From contig NZ_REFH01000012.1 in NCBI RefSeq assembly GCF_003688495.1, positions 1 through 64,000 on the forward strand: a stretch of DNA of 64,000 bases. The letters run 5' to 3'. This DNA comes from Flavobacterium weaverense (GTDB lineage Bacteria > Bacteroidota > Bacteroidia > Flavobacteriales > Flavobacteriaceae). The notes under the pieces are model-generated. The model saw only the letters and a program-made list of their open reading frames with translations. It was not told the DNA's origin and did not search any database. Below are positions 55,296-64,000 of this stretch, in pieces (positions within the stretch are counted from its first letter, which is position 1; every line of letters starts with the position of its first letter). The position numbers were made by a program, and so were the translations under genes.

Positions 55296-56193
55296 GCTTA
55301 AAATTTAATTATATACTCAGTAGTAAATTAACGTATAGAAATTAAATATGTGATTACCAAAATTATTATTTGTATTATCTCTTTAGTTTTGACAAAATAG
55401 TATGTAGAATTAATAAGACACAAAATAATGTCTTTCTGTCCCAAAAATATAAAAAGAGTGAAATTAAAAACAGGTATCGCAAAGCAAGAATTTAATTTTA
55501 AAAATTTATACAGTAAGATAAAAGTTTAATAATCAATACGCTAATTCTAAAAATCGGAATACTGGACAATTACAAGAATATACTACACTATTCTTAAAAG
55601 TAAATTTATTAAAATCTATAATACCTAAGGATTTTAAAAATAATTTAACAAACTATTATATAAAAGCTCATGTATAATATAAGCTGCAATAATATTTTTA
55701 TGTAATTGGTTTTGAATGCCTATAGAATTATAAAATACACTCTGCGTAATTGCTAAAGTATTTCAAAATACTGAAAATTATTAGAACATTCCATAAAAAA
55801 TTATAAGTTTTCAGTAAAATTATTAAGCTGCTGGACATTGTAAAAATCGTATTTATTATAAAATTTTCTGAAACGAAATAATTCTATTTCAAACAACAAT
55901 TCTATTCATTTAACCACATAAAATGATAAACAGTTAAAATTGTAACTGTTTTCTAATTACGATCAATTTCTATCTTCAGTTTTTTTATTTTGATACTTAT
56001 TGTACATTTTATCTAAACTTTTATAACCACTTCGATATAAAAGTAGTTAGCTAACTGTTTTTAAATTATTTTCTATTTTGAGAAACTAAAATCTGTGAAT
56101 TTTGCAAACTTAAAATTTAATAACATAATTAATTAACATAATATTCATTTTACTTTTGACGTACAAAATGTATAAACCCCCAAATTAAATAAA
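55296..56193. other. 898-bp AT-rich spacer
   Basis: There is no open frame that looks coding and no strong hairpin. The right end holds a TACTTTTG box (56151-56158), probably the -7 of the ice-binding gene, and a weak N24 match beginning at 56122. Nothing else is recognisable. Confidence 0.45.
56122..56158 (+). promoter_or_regulatory. Promoter of the ice-binding gene; weak N24 match
   Basis: TACTTTTG (56151-56158) matches the housekeeping -7 box 35 nt before the ATG. AACATAAT at 56122-56129 lies exactly 24 bp before TTTTG but matches the N24 left box only in part. I treat it as a normal promoter with a possible relation. Confidence 0.4.
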
Positions 56194-57972
56194 ATGAAAA
56201 CAAAAACTTTATTTCTAAACTATGCAATTCTATTTATTGCATTAATTTCTGGATGCGCAAGCGATGATTTTCAGGACACAGTTGGTATATGTCCTATTGT
56301 AGAATCTACCACTCCATTAAGTAATGCTATAGCGGTGCCAGTAAATAGTAACATTATTGTTACTTTTAATGAAGAAATGGATCCTACGACAATTACGCAA
56401 AGTTCGATAACTTTAACAGGATCCAGTACTGTCGCAGGAACAGTAACCTATTCAGGAAAAACAGCCTCTTTCAAACCAACTTCAGCATTAGCTGAAAACA
56501 CTACTTATACGGGAAGGGTAAAAACCACTGTTAAAGATCTTAAAGGAAATGCTTTGCAAACGGATTATGTTTGGGCATTTACAACTGGTTTAATTTTAAG
56601 ACCAATTGTTACTAGTACTGATCCAATAAACAACGCTACTGACGTAATCTTAAACAAAGTAATTACGGCTACATTTAGTATGCCTATGAATCCTTCAACG
56701 CTTAACGCTACTACTTTTACAATAAAACAAGGAGTAAACACAATACCAGGAACTATTTCCTACAGTGGTTCTACAGCATCCTTTACACCTACAATTGCTT
56801 TAGACGCTAATACTACCTATACGGCTACAATAACTAATGGAGCAAAAAACTCTTCAGATACAGCATTATTAGCTAATTATGTGTGGACTTTTAAGACAGG
56901 AATTAACCCAACAATTATTGCTACTGATCCTCTAAATAATGCAATAAATGTAAATCTTTTAAAAACGGTAACTGCTAATTTTAGTATAGCAATGGATCCA
57001 ACAAGCATAAACGCTACTACTTTCACTTTAAAACAAGGAACAACAGTAGTTTTAGGAACGGTTTCTTATTCGGGAATTACTGCTTCATTTGATCCTACAC
57101 TTCCCTTACAAGCAGGTAAAGTTTATACTGCTACAATAACAACAGGTGCTAAAAGCACGATAGGAATTCCTGTGGCCAATAATTATTTATGGAGTTTTAC
57201 TACTACAGTAACACCGCCAATTGTAGTTTTACCTTCGGCTATTAATCTTGGTACAGCTGCAATGTTTGGTGCTTTTGGCGGAAACGCTGGAATAACTAAT
57301 CAAGGATTGAATACTGTTATTAACAATGGTAGTATTGGAACTACTGCAGCATCAACATTAGTAACAGGATTTCATGATGCTAATGCTATTTATACTGAAA
57401 CTCCTTTAAATGTAGGTAATGTTACAGGTCGAATTTATACTGCACCTCCTGCTCCAGGAACTGCAACTTCATTTGCAGTGGCAAGTCAAGGATTACTTGA
57501 TGCAAATGCAGCTTATCTAAGTATTTCTCCAGCTTCAAAACCAGGAGGAACGGATCCAGGCGCTGGCGAACTAGGAGGACTAACATTAGCTCCAGGAGTT
57601 TATAAATCAGCTAGTGGTACATTCAAAATAAGTAATGGTAACCTAACATTAGATGCACAGGGTGATCCTAATGCAACGTGGATATTTCAAACTGCAGCAG
57701 GACTTACGGTAGGAATTGCTGGACCAACAGGAGCGAAAAGCATTATAATGAAAAATGGAGCTTTGGCTAAAAATGTATTCTGGTATGTAGGTACTGCGGC
57801 AACTATCAACGGAGCTGGTGGCGGAGTTATGGTAGGAACTATAATCGCTAACGCAGGAGTTACATTCTCAACTGCAGGAAATGCTGCGCAAACTGTTCTA
57901 AATGGTAGAGCAATTTCTTTAGTTGCATCTGTAACAATGGTAAACACAACAGTAAACGTTCCAAATAATTAA
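56194..57972 (+). CDS. Lipoprotein with three Ig-like domains and an ice-binding (DUF3494) domain
   Basis: A 592-residue lipoprotein (lipobox ISGC). Three Big_5 Ig-like domains (about 32-132, 140-235 and 238-335) each carry a VTxxFxxxMdP...TYT pattern. They are followed by a DUF3494 domain (about 345-592): LGTAAMFGAFGGNAGITNQG, GGLTLAPGVYKS, ATWIFQTAAGLTVG and NVFWYVGTAATI. DUF3494 domains bind ice in cold-adapted microbes but also occur in adhesins. The Ig arms would hold it away from the outer membrane. It is followed by an OmpA-family gene. Confidence 0.9.
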   Translation: MKTKTLFLNYAILFIALISGCASDDFQDTVGICPIVESTTPLSNAIAVPVNSNIIVTFNEEMDPTTITQSSITLTGSSTVAGTVTYSGKTASFKPTSALAENTTYTGRVKTTVKDLKGNALQTDYVWAFTTGLILRPIVTSTDPINNATDVILNKVITATFSMPMNPSTLNATTFTIKQGVNTIPGTISYSGSTASFTPTIALDANTTYTATITNGAKNSSDTALLANYVWTFKTGINPTIIATDPLNNAINVNLLKTVTANFSIAMDPTSINATTFTLKQGTTVVLGTVSYSGITASFDPTLPLQAGKVYTATITTGAKSTIGIPVANNYLWSFTTTVTPPIVVLPSAINLGTAAMFGAFGGNAGITNQGLNTVINNGSIGTTAASTLVTGFHDANAIYTETPLNVGNVTGRIYTAPPAPGTATSFAVASQGLLDANAAYLSISPASKPGGTDPGAGELGGLTLAPGVYKSASGTFKISNGNLTLDAQGDPNATWIFQTAAGLTVGIAGPTGAKSIIMKNGALAKNVFWYVGTAATINGAGGGVMVGTIIANAGVTFSTAGNAAQTVLNGRAISLVASVTMVNTTVNVPNN

Positions 57973-57985
57973 AAAAAAGTAATAA

Positions 57986-58011
57986 TCCATCCCACTCAAA
58001 GTTGGGATGGA
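57986..58011 (+). other. 9-bp hairpin between the ice-binding and OmpA genes
   Basis: TCCATCCCA (57986-57994) pairs with TGGGATGGA (58003-58011), with only a weak T-tract after it. It could be a partial terminator or an mRNA-stabilising hairpin that sets the ratio of the two products. Confidence 0.45.
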
Positions 58012-58041
58012 CTTCTTAAAACTTTATAAAAAATAAACGAC

Positions 58042-60075
58042 ATGAAAAATATAACAAAATACAAAAAGGCGCCGCGACAAGCATGGTCAGCTAATACTTT
58101 ACCCATCAAAAGTCTATCATTAGCATTTTTGACAATTCTAAGTATTCAAAATGAAATAGTAGCACAACAAACGCAAGAGCTTAAGTATGCAAAACCTTCA
58201 TGGTTCTTTGGTGTTGCTGGTGGTGCTAATTTTAATTTCTACCGCGGATCTACAAATCAGTTGAATGCTAGTTTCACACCTCCTGCAACATTTCACAATG
58301 GAGACGGTGTTGGTCTTTTCGTTGCACCTCTTTTAGAGTATCGCCCTGCTAATTCTAAATGGGGCGTGATGTTGCAAGCTGGTTATGATAGCCGTAAAGG
58401 TACTTTTGATCAAGTAAATACAGCATGTGACTGTCCTGCTGACCTGACCACTAAACTTAGTTACATCACTGTAGAACCTAGTTTGCGTTTCGCTCCATTT
58501 AAATCAAATTTATATCTTTATGGAGGTCCACGTTTAGCTTTCAACCTAGATAAATCTTTTGAATATCAATTAGGTATAAATCCTGCTTATCCAAATCAAA
58601 CTCCCTCAGCAGCAGTGACGGGTGATTTAGACAACGTTGAAAAAACGCTTATTTCAATGCAAATTGGAGCAGGATATGATATTCCTCTTTCTACAGATGC
58701 TAAGAAAACACAATTTGTTCTTTCTCCTTTTGTTTCGTTTCAGCCTTATTTTGGTCAAAACCCTCGTTCAACTGAAACTTTGAACATTACGACAATTAGA
58801 GCCGGTGTAGCTCTTAAAATGGGACAAGGAAAAAACATTCAAGAAGCGACTGATATAGTTAAAGATCGTGAAGTTCAATTTACAGTAAACTCTCCGAGCA
58901 ATGTTCCTGGCGAAAGTAGAATGACTGAAATTTTTCCACTAAGAAACTATGTTTTCTTTAACGAAGGATCTACTGAAATTCCAAATCGTTACGTAACTTT
59001 GAATAAAACTCAAGCCGCTAATTTTAAAGAGGATCAATTAGAATTGTTTGCTCCTAAAAACTTAGCAGATCGTTCTAAACGCCAAATGACTGTTTATTAT
59101 AACGTTTTAAACATTCTTGGACAACGTATGCAACAGAATCCGTCAGCAACAATAACTTTGATAGGTTCTTCTAACAAAGGGAATTCGGATGGTATTGTAA
59201 TGGCTGAATCAGTTAAAAGTTACCTAGTGAACGTTTTTGATATAAACTCTACTAGAATCGCGACTAAAGGTCAAGAAAAACCAAATATCCCATCAGAACA
59301 ACCAGGAGCAACATTAGAATTAGTTTTATTGCGTGAAGGTGATCGTAGAGTCTCTATTGAAAGTAACTCTCCTGACTTATTAATGGAATTTCAAAGTGGT
59401 CCTGATGCACCATTAAAACCAGTACAAATCATGACATCGCAAGAAGCACCAGTTGAAAGTTATGTAACTTTTAACAATAAAGGAGCTGGAGAAGCATTAT
59501 CTTCTTGGTCATTACAGATAGCAGACGAACACGGAAAAACAAAAGCTTTTGGACCTTACACTGAAGATGAAGTTAAAATTCCTGGAAAAGCAATTTTAGG
59601 AAGTCGTCCAGAAGGTGATTACTTAGTAAAAATGATTGGTCAGAACAAAAGTGGTAAAATTGTTGAGAAAGAAACTCCTGTTCACATGGTACTTTGGACT
59701 CCAGCAAAAACTGTAGAAGGTATGAGATACAGTATTATCTACGAGTTCAATACTTCAAAAGCAATTACGATTTATGAAAAATACCTTACTGAAGTAGTAA
59801 CACCTAAAATTCCTGTTGGAGCTACAGTACTAATAAAAGGACATACTGATATAATTGGTGACGAAACATACAATCAAACACTATCTCTTTCTCGTGCAAA
59901 CGATACAAGAAAAATTATTGAAAATGCTTTAGCTAAAACCGGGCGAAAAGATGTGAAATTTGAAGTTTCTGGTTATGGTGAAAATGAAAACAGTGCACCT
60001 TTTGAAAACAAAACTCCAGAGGAACGTTTTTACAACCGTACTGTAATTATTGATATAATTCCTGCTAATAAATAA
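58042..60075 (+). CDS. Large OmpA family outer-membrane protein
   Basis: A 677-residue protein with a signal region ending EIVAQ, an N-terminal beta-barrel (about 45-285), a middle region with a degenerate OmpA-like fold (about 345-440; TITLIGSSNKGNSDGIVMAE) and a C-terminal OmpA domain (about 590-677; VLIKGHTDIIGDETYNQTLSLSRA). It links outer membrane and cell wall. The long basic N-terminus before the hydrophobic core (KYKKAPRQAW) is unusual for a signal peptide. Being 69 bp behind the ice-binding gene, it may be its partner. Confidence 0.87.
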   Translation: MKNITKYKKAPRQAWSANTLPIKSLSLAFLTILSIQNEIVAQQTQELKYAKPSWFFGVAGGANFNFYRGSTNQLNASFTPPATFHNGDGVGLFVAPLLEYRPANSKWGVMLQAGYDSRKGTFDQVNTACDCPADLTTKLSYITVEPSLRFAPFKSNLYLYGGPRLAFNLDKSFEYQLGINPAYPNQTPSAAVTGDLDNVEKTLISMQIGAGYDIPLSTDAKKTQFVLSPFVSFQPYFGQNPRSTETLNITTIRAGVALKMGQGKNIQEATDIVKDREVQFTVNSPSNVPGESRMTEIFPLRNYVFFNEGSTEIPNRYVTLNKTQAANFKEDQLELFAPKNLADRSKRQMTVYYNVLNILGQRMQQNPSATITLIGSSNKGNSDGIVMAESVKSYLVNVFDINSTRIATKGQEKPNIPSEQPGATLELVLLREGDRRVSIESNSPDLLMEFQSGPDAPLKPVQIMTSQEAPVESYVTFNNKGAGEALSSWSLQIADEHGKTKAFGPYTEDEVKIPGKAILGSRPEGDYLVKMIGQNKSGKIVEKETPVHMVLWTPAKTVEGMRYSIIYEFNTSKAITIYEKYLTEVVTPKIPVGATVLIKGHTDIIGDETYNQTLSLSRANDTRKIIENALAKTGRKDVKFEVSGYGENENSAPFENKTPEERFYNRTVIIDIIPANK

Positions 60076-60109
60076 ATCTCTTATTTTAGCGTAAATTTTA
60101 AGAATGAAT

Positions 60110-60146
60110 AAAAGGATAGAAATTTAAAAATCTATCCTTTTTTTTG
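60110..60146 (+). terminator. Terminator of the large OmpA gene
   Basis: The 10-bp stem AAAGGATAGA (60111-60120) with TCTATCCTTT (60131-60140) is followed by a T-run. Confidence 0.88.
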
Positions 60147-60299
60147 TACCAAAAATTAAAATTAGAAACTACTCACTTCACAATACACATAATTCGTCGC
60201 ATCTTCCTTTTCGAATAAAGTTATCTTTTTTAAATTTTATAACAAATATTTTACATTGCGATAAAAAGAGTATTTTTACTTTCTTCTTTATTTTAACAT

Positions 60300-60770
60300 A
60301 TGAATTCTAACGAAAAAATTCTCAGTAAATTCTACACTGCTTTTGCAAATGGTGATGCGAAATCTATGTGCAAATGTTATCATTCTAACATTAAATTTAC
60401 CGATCCTATCTTTGGATTATTAGTTGGAAATGATGTTTGCCAAATGTGGAAAATGCTATTTGTAAAAAGCAAAGAGACTATCAAAGTTGAATTTTCAATT
60501 GGAAAAATAGATCAATACCGTGGTTCAGCTACATGGATAGCCACATATAAATTTGGCAAAAAGAATAGAAAAGTGATAAATAAAGTTTACTCTGAATTTC
60601 AGTTTAAGGATGGATTGATAATCAAGCAATTTGATCATTTTAATATATGGTTGTGGTCTAAGCAGGCTTTTGGAATTATAGGATATCTTTTTGGTTGGAC
60701 GGGCTACTTCCAGCGAAAAATAGAAGAAAAAGCTTCGCTGTCATTAAAAAAATATCAAAATGCTAGTTGA
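60300..60770 (+). CDS. NTF2-like (SnoaL-type) protein
   Basis: A 156-residue protein whose first 120 residues fit the NTF2/SnoaL fold: KFYTAFANGDAKSMCKCYHSNIKFTDPIFGLLVGNDV, then a strand-rich middle. Members are small-molecule-binding or isomerase-like; the ligand is unknown. There is no signal peptide. Its stop lies 11 bp inside the next gene, so the two are translationally coupled. Confidence 0.82.
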   Translation: MNSNEKILSKFYTAFANGDAKSMCKCYHSNIKFTDPIFGLLVGNDVCQMWKMLFVKSKETIKVEFSIGKIDQYRGSATWIATYKFGKKNRKVINKVYSEFQFKDGLIIKQFDHFNIWLWSKQAFGIIGYLFGWTGYFQRKIEEKASLSLKKYQNAS

Positions 60771-61206
60771 GTCACTAAAAACTTTATTTAATAGAGATCT
60801 CAATAAACTTCAAGAGGAAATTGAGTTATATAAAAATGAGGCTAATCTTTGGAAGATTGAAAAAGGAATTAGTAATTCTGCGGGGAATCTTTGCTTACAT
60901 CTAATAGGCAATCTCAATAGTTATATAGGATCTGAACTCGGAAAAACAGATTACATTAGGAACAGAGATCTTGAGTTTTCATTAATAAATGTTTCAAAAG
61001 CAGAATTATTAAATAGAATTGAAAAAACTAAAGTAGTAGTGAATAACGCACTAGAAGTAATAACTTCCAAAAAACTTGACGAAGAATATCCTCTTTTGGT
61101 ATTCGAAAATAAGACAACAACAGCATTTTTTCTAATTCATTTGAGTACTCACCTTGCTTATCATTTAGGCCAAATAAATTACCACAGGCGCTTGCTAGAT
61201 TCTTAA
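60760..61206 (+). CDS. DinB-like / DUF1572 family protein
   Basis: A 148-residue four-helix-bundle protein. CLHLIGNLNSYIG, TKVVVNNAL and the C-terminal HLSTHLAYHLGQINYHRR place histidines as metal ligands in the DinB/YfiT-type pattern (H...H-x3-H). DinB-like proteins include bacillithiol- or mycothiol-dependent transferases. It overlaps the NTF2-like gene by 11 bp. The substrate is unknown. Confidence 0.82.
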   Translation: MLVESLKTLFNRDLNKLQEEIELYKNEANLWKIEKGISNSAGNLCLHLIGNLNSYIGSELGKTDYIRNRDLEFSLINVSKAELLNRIEKTKVVVNNALEVITSKKLDEEYPLLVFENKTTTAFFLIHLSTHLAYHLGQINYHRRLLDS

Positions 61207-61271
61207 ATAAATACAATTTTATTCAAGCAGTAAATGAATGAAAAATTTGCTACTTATAAATTTCAAATGAA

Positions 61272-62315
61272 TTAAAAGTCATTAAAGTCAAACTGCCACT
61301 TTATAGTTTTATCATACCATAATTGCCCTTTAGAAACTGTCAAAGGACAATCAAAATTATTCGTATAAAGAGCTCCAGTTCCTAATCCTTGTGGCATCAA
61401 ATTGTGCTGTAAAAAAGTCCATTGTGCAATTGCATTTAGACCAATATTACTCTCTAAAGCTGAGGTAATCCACCAACCAATATTGTGCTTTTCAGCTAAA
61501 GAAATCCATTCTTGGGTTCCTCTAAAACCACCTACAAAACTTGGTTTTAAAATGATATATTGAGGCTTAATTTTAAGTAATAATTCTTCCTTTTCAGCTA
61601 AATTAAAAACACCTATTAGCTCTTCATCTAGCGCAATGGGAAAAGGAGTGATTTTGCATAGCTCTGCCATCCTGTCAGTGTTGTTTTTTTCAATTGGTTG
61701 CTCAATACTATGTAATTTAAGTTCAGATAGTTGAAGTAATTTATCTAATGCTAAATTTGAAGTAAATGCACCGTTAGCATCTACTCTAATTTCGATTTGT
61801 TCTGGTGAAAAATACTGCCTAATAAAACGTAATAATTGCAACTCTGTATCAAAATCAATAGCTCCAATTTTCAATTTTATACAACGAAATCCAGTAGCTA
61901 ATTTTTCCTCTATTTGCTCCTTCATATAAGTTTCTGTACCCATCCATACGAGTCCGTTTATATTGATAGATTTTTCACCTGAAGTAAATTCAGATGGAAA
62001 GAGTAAAAAAGGGTTTTCACTCCCTAGAGATTGAAACGCCATTTCAACACCAAACTGTATCGAAGGATACTCTAATAATGCTTCCCAAAGCTTATCCTTT
62101 CCTAAATTAATATTAGCACAAGTCCACTTTAATTTCTCTTCATAATCGGGTCTGTCGTCGATACTCAAGCCACGAAGAATTCCGCACTCCCCTATTCCCT
62201 TTTTACCATCCTTTTCTAAGATGATAAACCAGGTTTCTTTTTCATTCATTACACCTCGAGAAGTTCCTGATGGTCTTTTAAAATTCAATATGTATTTATG
62301 GTAGGATGCTTTCAT
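61272..62315 (-). CDS. menC: o-Succinylbenzoate synthase (enolase superfamily)
   Basis: A 347-residue enolase-superfamily enzyme. The KLKIG lysine on strand 2, DANGAF (Asp), the SIEQPI glutamate, ALDEEL and the ILKPSFVGG lysine form the metal and acid/base set. MenC dehydrates SHCHC to o-succinylbenzoate in menaquinone synthesis. No other men genes are adjacent. An N-acylamino acid racemase or dipeptide epimerase is the alternative, but the KPS-V-GG and length fit MenC. Confidence 0.88.
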   Translation of the reverse strand: MKASYHKYILNFKRPSGTSRGVMNEKETWFIILEKDGKKGIGECGILRGLSIDDRPDYEEKLKWTCANINLGKDKLWEALLEYPSIQFGVEMAFQSLGSENPFLLFPSEFTSGEKSININGLVWMGTETYMKEQIEEKLATGFRCIKLKIGAIDFDTELQLLRFIRQYFSPEQIEIRVDANGAFTSNLALDKLLQLSELKLHSIEQPIEKNNTDRMAELCKITPFPIALDEELIGVFNLAEKEELLLKIKPQYIILKPSFVGGFRGTQEWISLAEKHNIGWWITSALESNIGLNAIAQWTFLQHNLMPQGLGTGALYTNNFDCPLTVSKGQLWYDKTIKWQFDFNDF

Positions 62316-62421
62316 ATTATACTCAAACCCGAAGGATGTTTTAGATTACTTATAAGATTATAAAAACAATTTTTAATTACGCTATCGTCAATTTTAAAAT
62401 AGACAACTTATCTATAAAGCG

Positions 62422-63627
62422 CTACTTCAAAAACTTTAAAACTCTATCAAAATCCTTGTTTTGAATTCCTAATTTTTTAAATGTTTCAAAGTCTTGTTTT
62501 ATTTTTTCGCTCCAACTTAAATTATCACTTACATTTTGCGCCTCGTATTCTTTGTAGATAACTTTAGCAGAGGAATAATTATCGTTTAAGAGATAAGCAT
62601 GCGCTAAGTTTAATTTTATTAATAATTCAGTGTCATCAAGCTTCTCACCTTCTTTAAGAAACTTAATTGCCTTTCCGTATTGCTTAGTTAAAATATAATT
62701 GCTGCCGATTGAATTGTAGTCTAAAGCCGTTGCCTTACCATCATTTATCACTACCATCAATTTAGTTATTGCCTCACCAATCTTACCCTCTTTTGAAAGT
62801 AATGCCGCTTGCTTGCGCAAATCTTCGTAAATAGCAGTTGAAAGATTGCTTTCGCTAAAACAACTAACACCAAAATCTTTAAAAGCTTTAGCACGCTCTA
62901 CAGCTAACAATTTTTGAAATTCCTTAAACTTATATTTAGATTGAATTTTATCCAATACACAGACGCAAAAATCATCCGAATTAGCCATCTTTTGAGCTAA
63001 ATTAGAAGTTTTACATTGATCAATTATATATTTTCTATTTTCAGTTGTCCATCCTCGACTGAGTTTATTATCGACCCACGGCACAACTTCCAGAACAATT
63101 TTCTGATTCATAATCCAATTCTTGCTTTCAAAACCAAACCATAAATTGCCGGAATTCGATTTCATACAAGATATTTTATCATCGGAAAGCAATTTTGCAT
63201 CTTTGCTCACCGGCGTATCTTGCACGAAACAAGCATTCTCAGTTTTTCCATCTTCTTTATATTGTGCAGCGAGAACTGCAGACGAAAAAATGGCGTATTT
63301 ACACTTATCCTCACCTGAGATTTTTGACAATATAAAGACAGCGCCAGCAGAACCTTGCGAAATACCCGTGTGATCAGGAATAGCTTTTAAAACTGAAACT
63401 AAACTACTCGCCATTTGTTGGTTTTTATCCAAGAGCGTAATTCTGAAAACAACTTCGGTGGTTCCTTCTGGGAAGTCTTGGGTTTTGACAACAATTCTAT
63501 TTCTTGCAGAAACGGTTACTTCTTGGACTGTAGCTCGAGTTTTATCCCAGTAGCCATCTTTTTGCGCCAAACTCACTTGGAATGCAAGTGTTATCAAAAG
63601 TAGAAACAAAACTTTTGTAGTATTCAT
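62422..63627 (-). CDS. Exported TPR-repeat protein
   Basis: A 401-residue protein with a signal peptide ending VSLAQ. The N-terminal 200 residues form a beta-rich domain not recognised by me (ATVQEVTVSARNRIVVKT). CKTSNLAQKMANSDDFCVCVLDKIQSKY follows, and then tetratricopeptide repeats toward the C-terminus (about 285-370; LDYNSIGSNYILTKQYGKAIKFLKEGEKL). It probably acts in the periplasm as a binding scaffold. It is transcribed toward menC with a 106-bp gap. Confidence 0.78.
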   Translation of the reverse strand: MNTTKVLFLLLITLAFQVSLAQKDGYWDKTRATVQEVTVSARNRIVVKTQDFPEGTTEVVFRITLLDKNQQMASSLVSVLKAIPDHTGISQGSAGAVFILSKISGEDKCKYAIFSSAVLAAQYKEDGKTENACFVQDTPVSKDAKLLSDDKISCMKSNSGNLWFGFESKNWIMNQKIVLEVVPWVDNKLSRGWTTENRKYIIDQCKTSNLAQKMANSDDFCVCVLDKIQSKYKFKEFQKLLAVERAKAFKDFGVSCFSESNLSTAIYEDLRKQAALLSKEGKIGEAITKLMVVINDGKATALDYNSIGSNYILTKQYGKAIKFLKEGEKLDDTELLIKLNLAHAYLLNDNYSSAKVIYKEYEAQNVSDNLSWSEKIKQDFETFKKLGIQNKDFDRVLKFLK

Positions 63628-63647
63628 ATCGTTTATTTACTTTTTTT

Positions 63648-63744
63648 TAGCCCAGATAGAAGTGGAAATCCTTTTATAAATCATCTAGCCATTTTAAGGC
63701 TAGATGATTTATAAAAGATTGAAACGGATAGCTGGAATAGCTCC
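63648..63744 (+). repeat. Variable-stem intergenic element, copy E
   Basis: Left flank TAGCCCAGATAGAAGTGG and right flank GATTGAAACGGATAGCTGGA with AGCTCC match copy D. The private centre is a perfect 20-bp stem (63671-63690 with 63698-63717, loop of 7). It lies between the TPR gene and the UlaG-like gene, both on the minus strand. Confidence 0.88.
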
Positions 63745-63752
63745 ATATAAAA

Positions 63753-64000
63753 CTATAACTCAATTGAACTTCCTATTTCAAGTAGCATTAAATCTTTTCC
63801 TTTGTTAAAGAATTTTCGAATAGCGTCTTCATGATCTATTTCGATGTAACCAAAAGTATCATAATGATATCCTAGAATTTTGTCGCAATCAACAAAATCA
63901 GAAGCAATGATCGCATCTTCCACATCCATAGTAAAATTATCTCCTATAGGCAAGATCGCTAAATCAAGCTTAGTGCGCATAGGAATTAGTTTCATATCCA
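63753..64000 (-). CDS. UlaG-like metal-dependent hydrolase, 3' part
   Basis: The 3' 82 codons of a gene whose 5' end lies beyond the window. DLAILPIGDNFTMDVEDAI and GYHYDTFGYIEID are typical of the C-terminal part of the UPF0173/UlaG-type metallo-beta-lactamase-fold hydrolases. The frame continues through an internal ATG at 63995 to the edge. The zinc-binding HxHxDH motif would be upstream and cannot be seen. Confidence 0.8.
   Translation of the reverse strand, partial: DMKLIPMRTKLDLAILPIGDNFTMDVEDAIIASDFVDCDKILGYHYDTFGYIEIDHEDAIRKFFNKGKDLMLLEIGSSIEL

Noticed and set aside
60234..60272. TTTTATAAC upstream of the NTF2-like gene as a further N24 site
   Set aside because: The bases at the N24 distance read GAGTA, not a TTTG box.

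Overview
The window looks like a chromosomal segment of a Flavobacterium-type member of the Bacteroidota. The evidence is the AT-rich base composition, promoters of the TTG-N19-21-TAnnTTTG kind, no clear Shine-Dalgarno sequences, the gliding genes gldF and gldG, a DUF4294 protein, a fused alpha/beta E1 dehydrogenase, PorT-like and OmpA/thrombospondin-3 outer-membrane proteins, and recurring intergenic hairpin elements. I saw no rRNA, tRNA, CRISPR array, transposase or phage gene. The species cannot be fixed from sequence reading alone.

Positions 1-20900 are mostly housekeeping: a DUF4294 protein divergent from an M42 peptidase, purC, an S9 prolyl-oligopeptidase-type peptidase, a Cof-type HAD phosphatase, a flavohaemoglobin with its Rrf2 (NsrR-like) regulator, phoH, a SAM hydroxide adenosyltransferase, gldF-gldG, dnaN, a membrane-anchored MutS-like ATPase, two tandem universal stress proteins and mnmE. 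A 248-250 bp tandem repeat with inverted arms lies between dnaN and the MutS-like gene. Positions 20900-27700 carry an EVE-domain McrB/McrC restriction pair behind a GMC oxidoreductase gene, then a panE-like reductase. Positions 27800-38900 hold uvrA, a LOG-family phosphoribohydrolase, a catalytically degenerate M1-like protein with a probable beta-barrel, the E1 fusion, an M23-like LytM protein and a lipoprotein.

Positions 39600-55200 form a signalling and envelope-stress block. It begins with an AraC regulator, a hybrid histidine kinase with receiver and HPt domains, and a stand-alone receiver, joined by TAATG overlaps. It continues with small membrane proteins, Dps, OmpA, a DUF3185 protein, lipoproteins, a DUF2383 protein, MlaE-MlaF-MlaD, a CsbD-like protein, a porin-like barrel, two 50-residue lmo0937-type membrane proteins, YtxH and a holin/YqjE-like protein. 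Five genes or gene groups in this block share an upstream motif, T-n-T-R-T-A-A-Y, then exactly 24 bases, then A/C-TTTG. This differs from the usual TAnnTTTG promoter, and I think it is the best lead in the window to an alternative-sigma or kinase-controlled regulon.

Positions 56200-60100 encode a lipoprotein with three Ig-like (Big_5) domains and an ice-binding DUF3494 domain, followed by a large OmpA-family protein. The end of the window holds an NTF2-like protein, a DinB-like protein, menC, a TPR protein and the 3' part of a UlaG-like metal-dependent hydrolase. A second notable pattern is a dispersed intergenic element with conserved flanks around a different hairpin in each copy, seen at about 1, 1996, 20892, 31068 and 63648.
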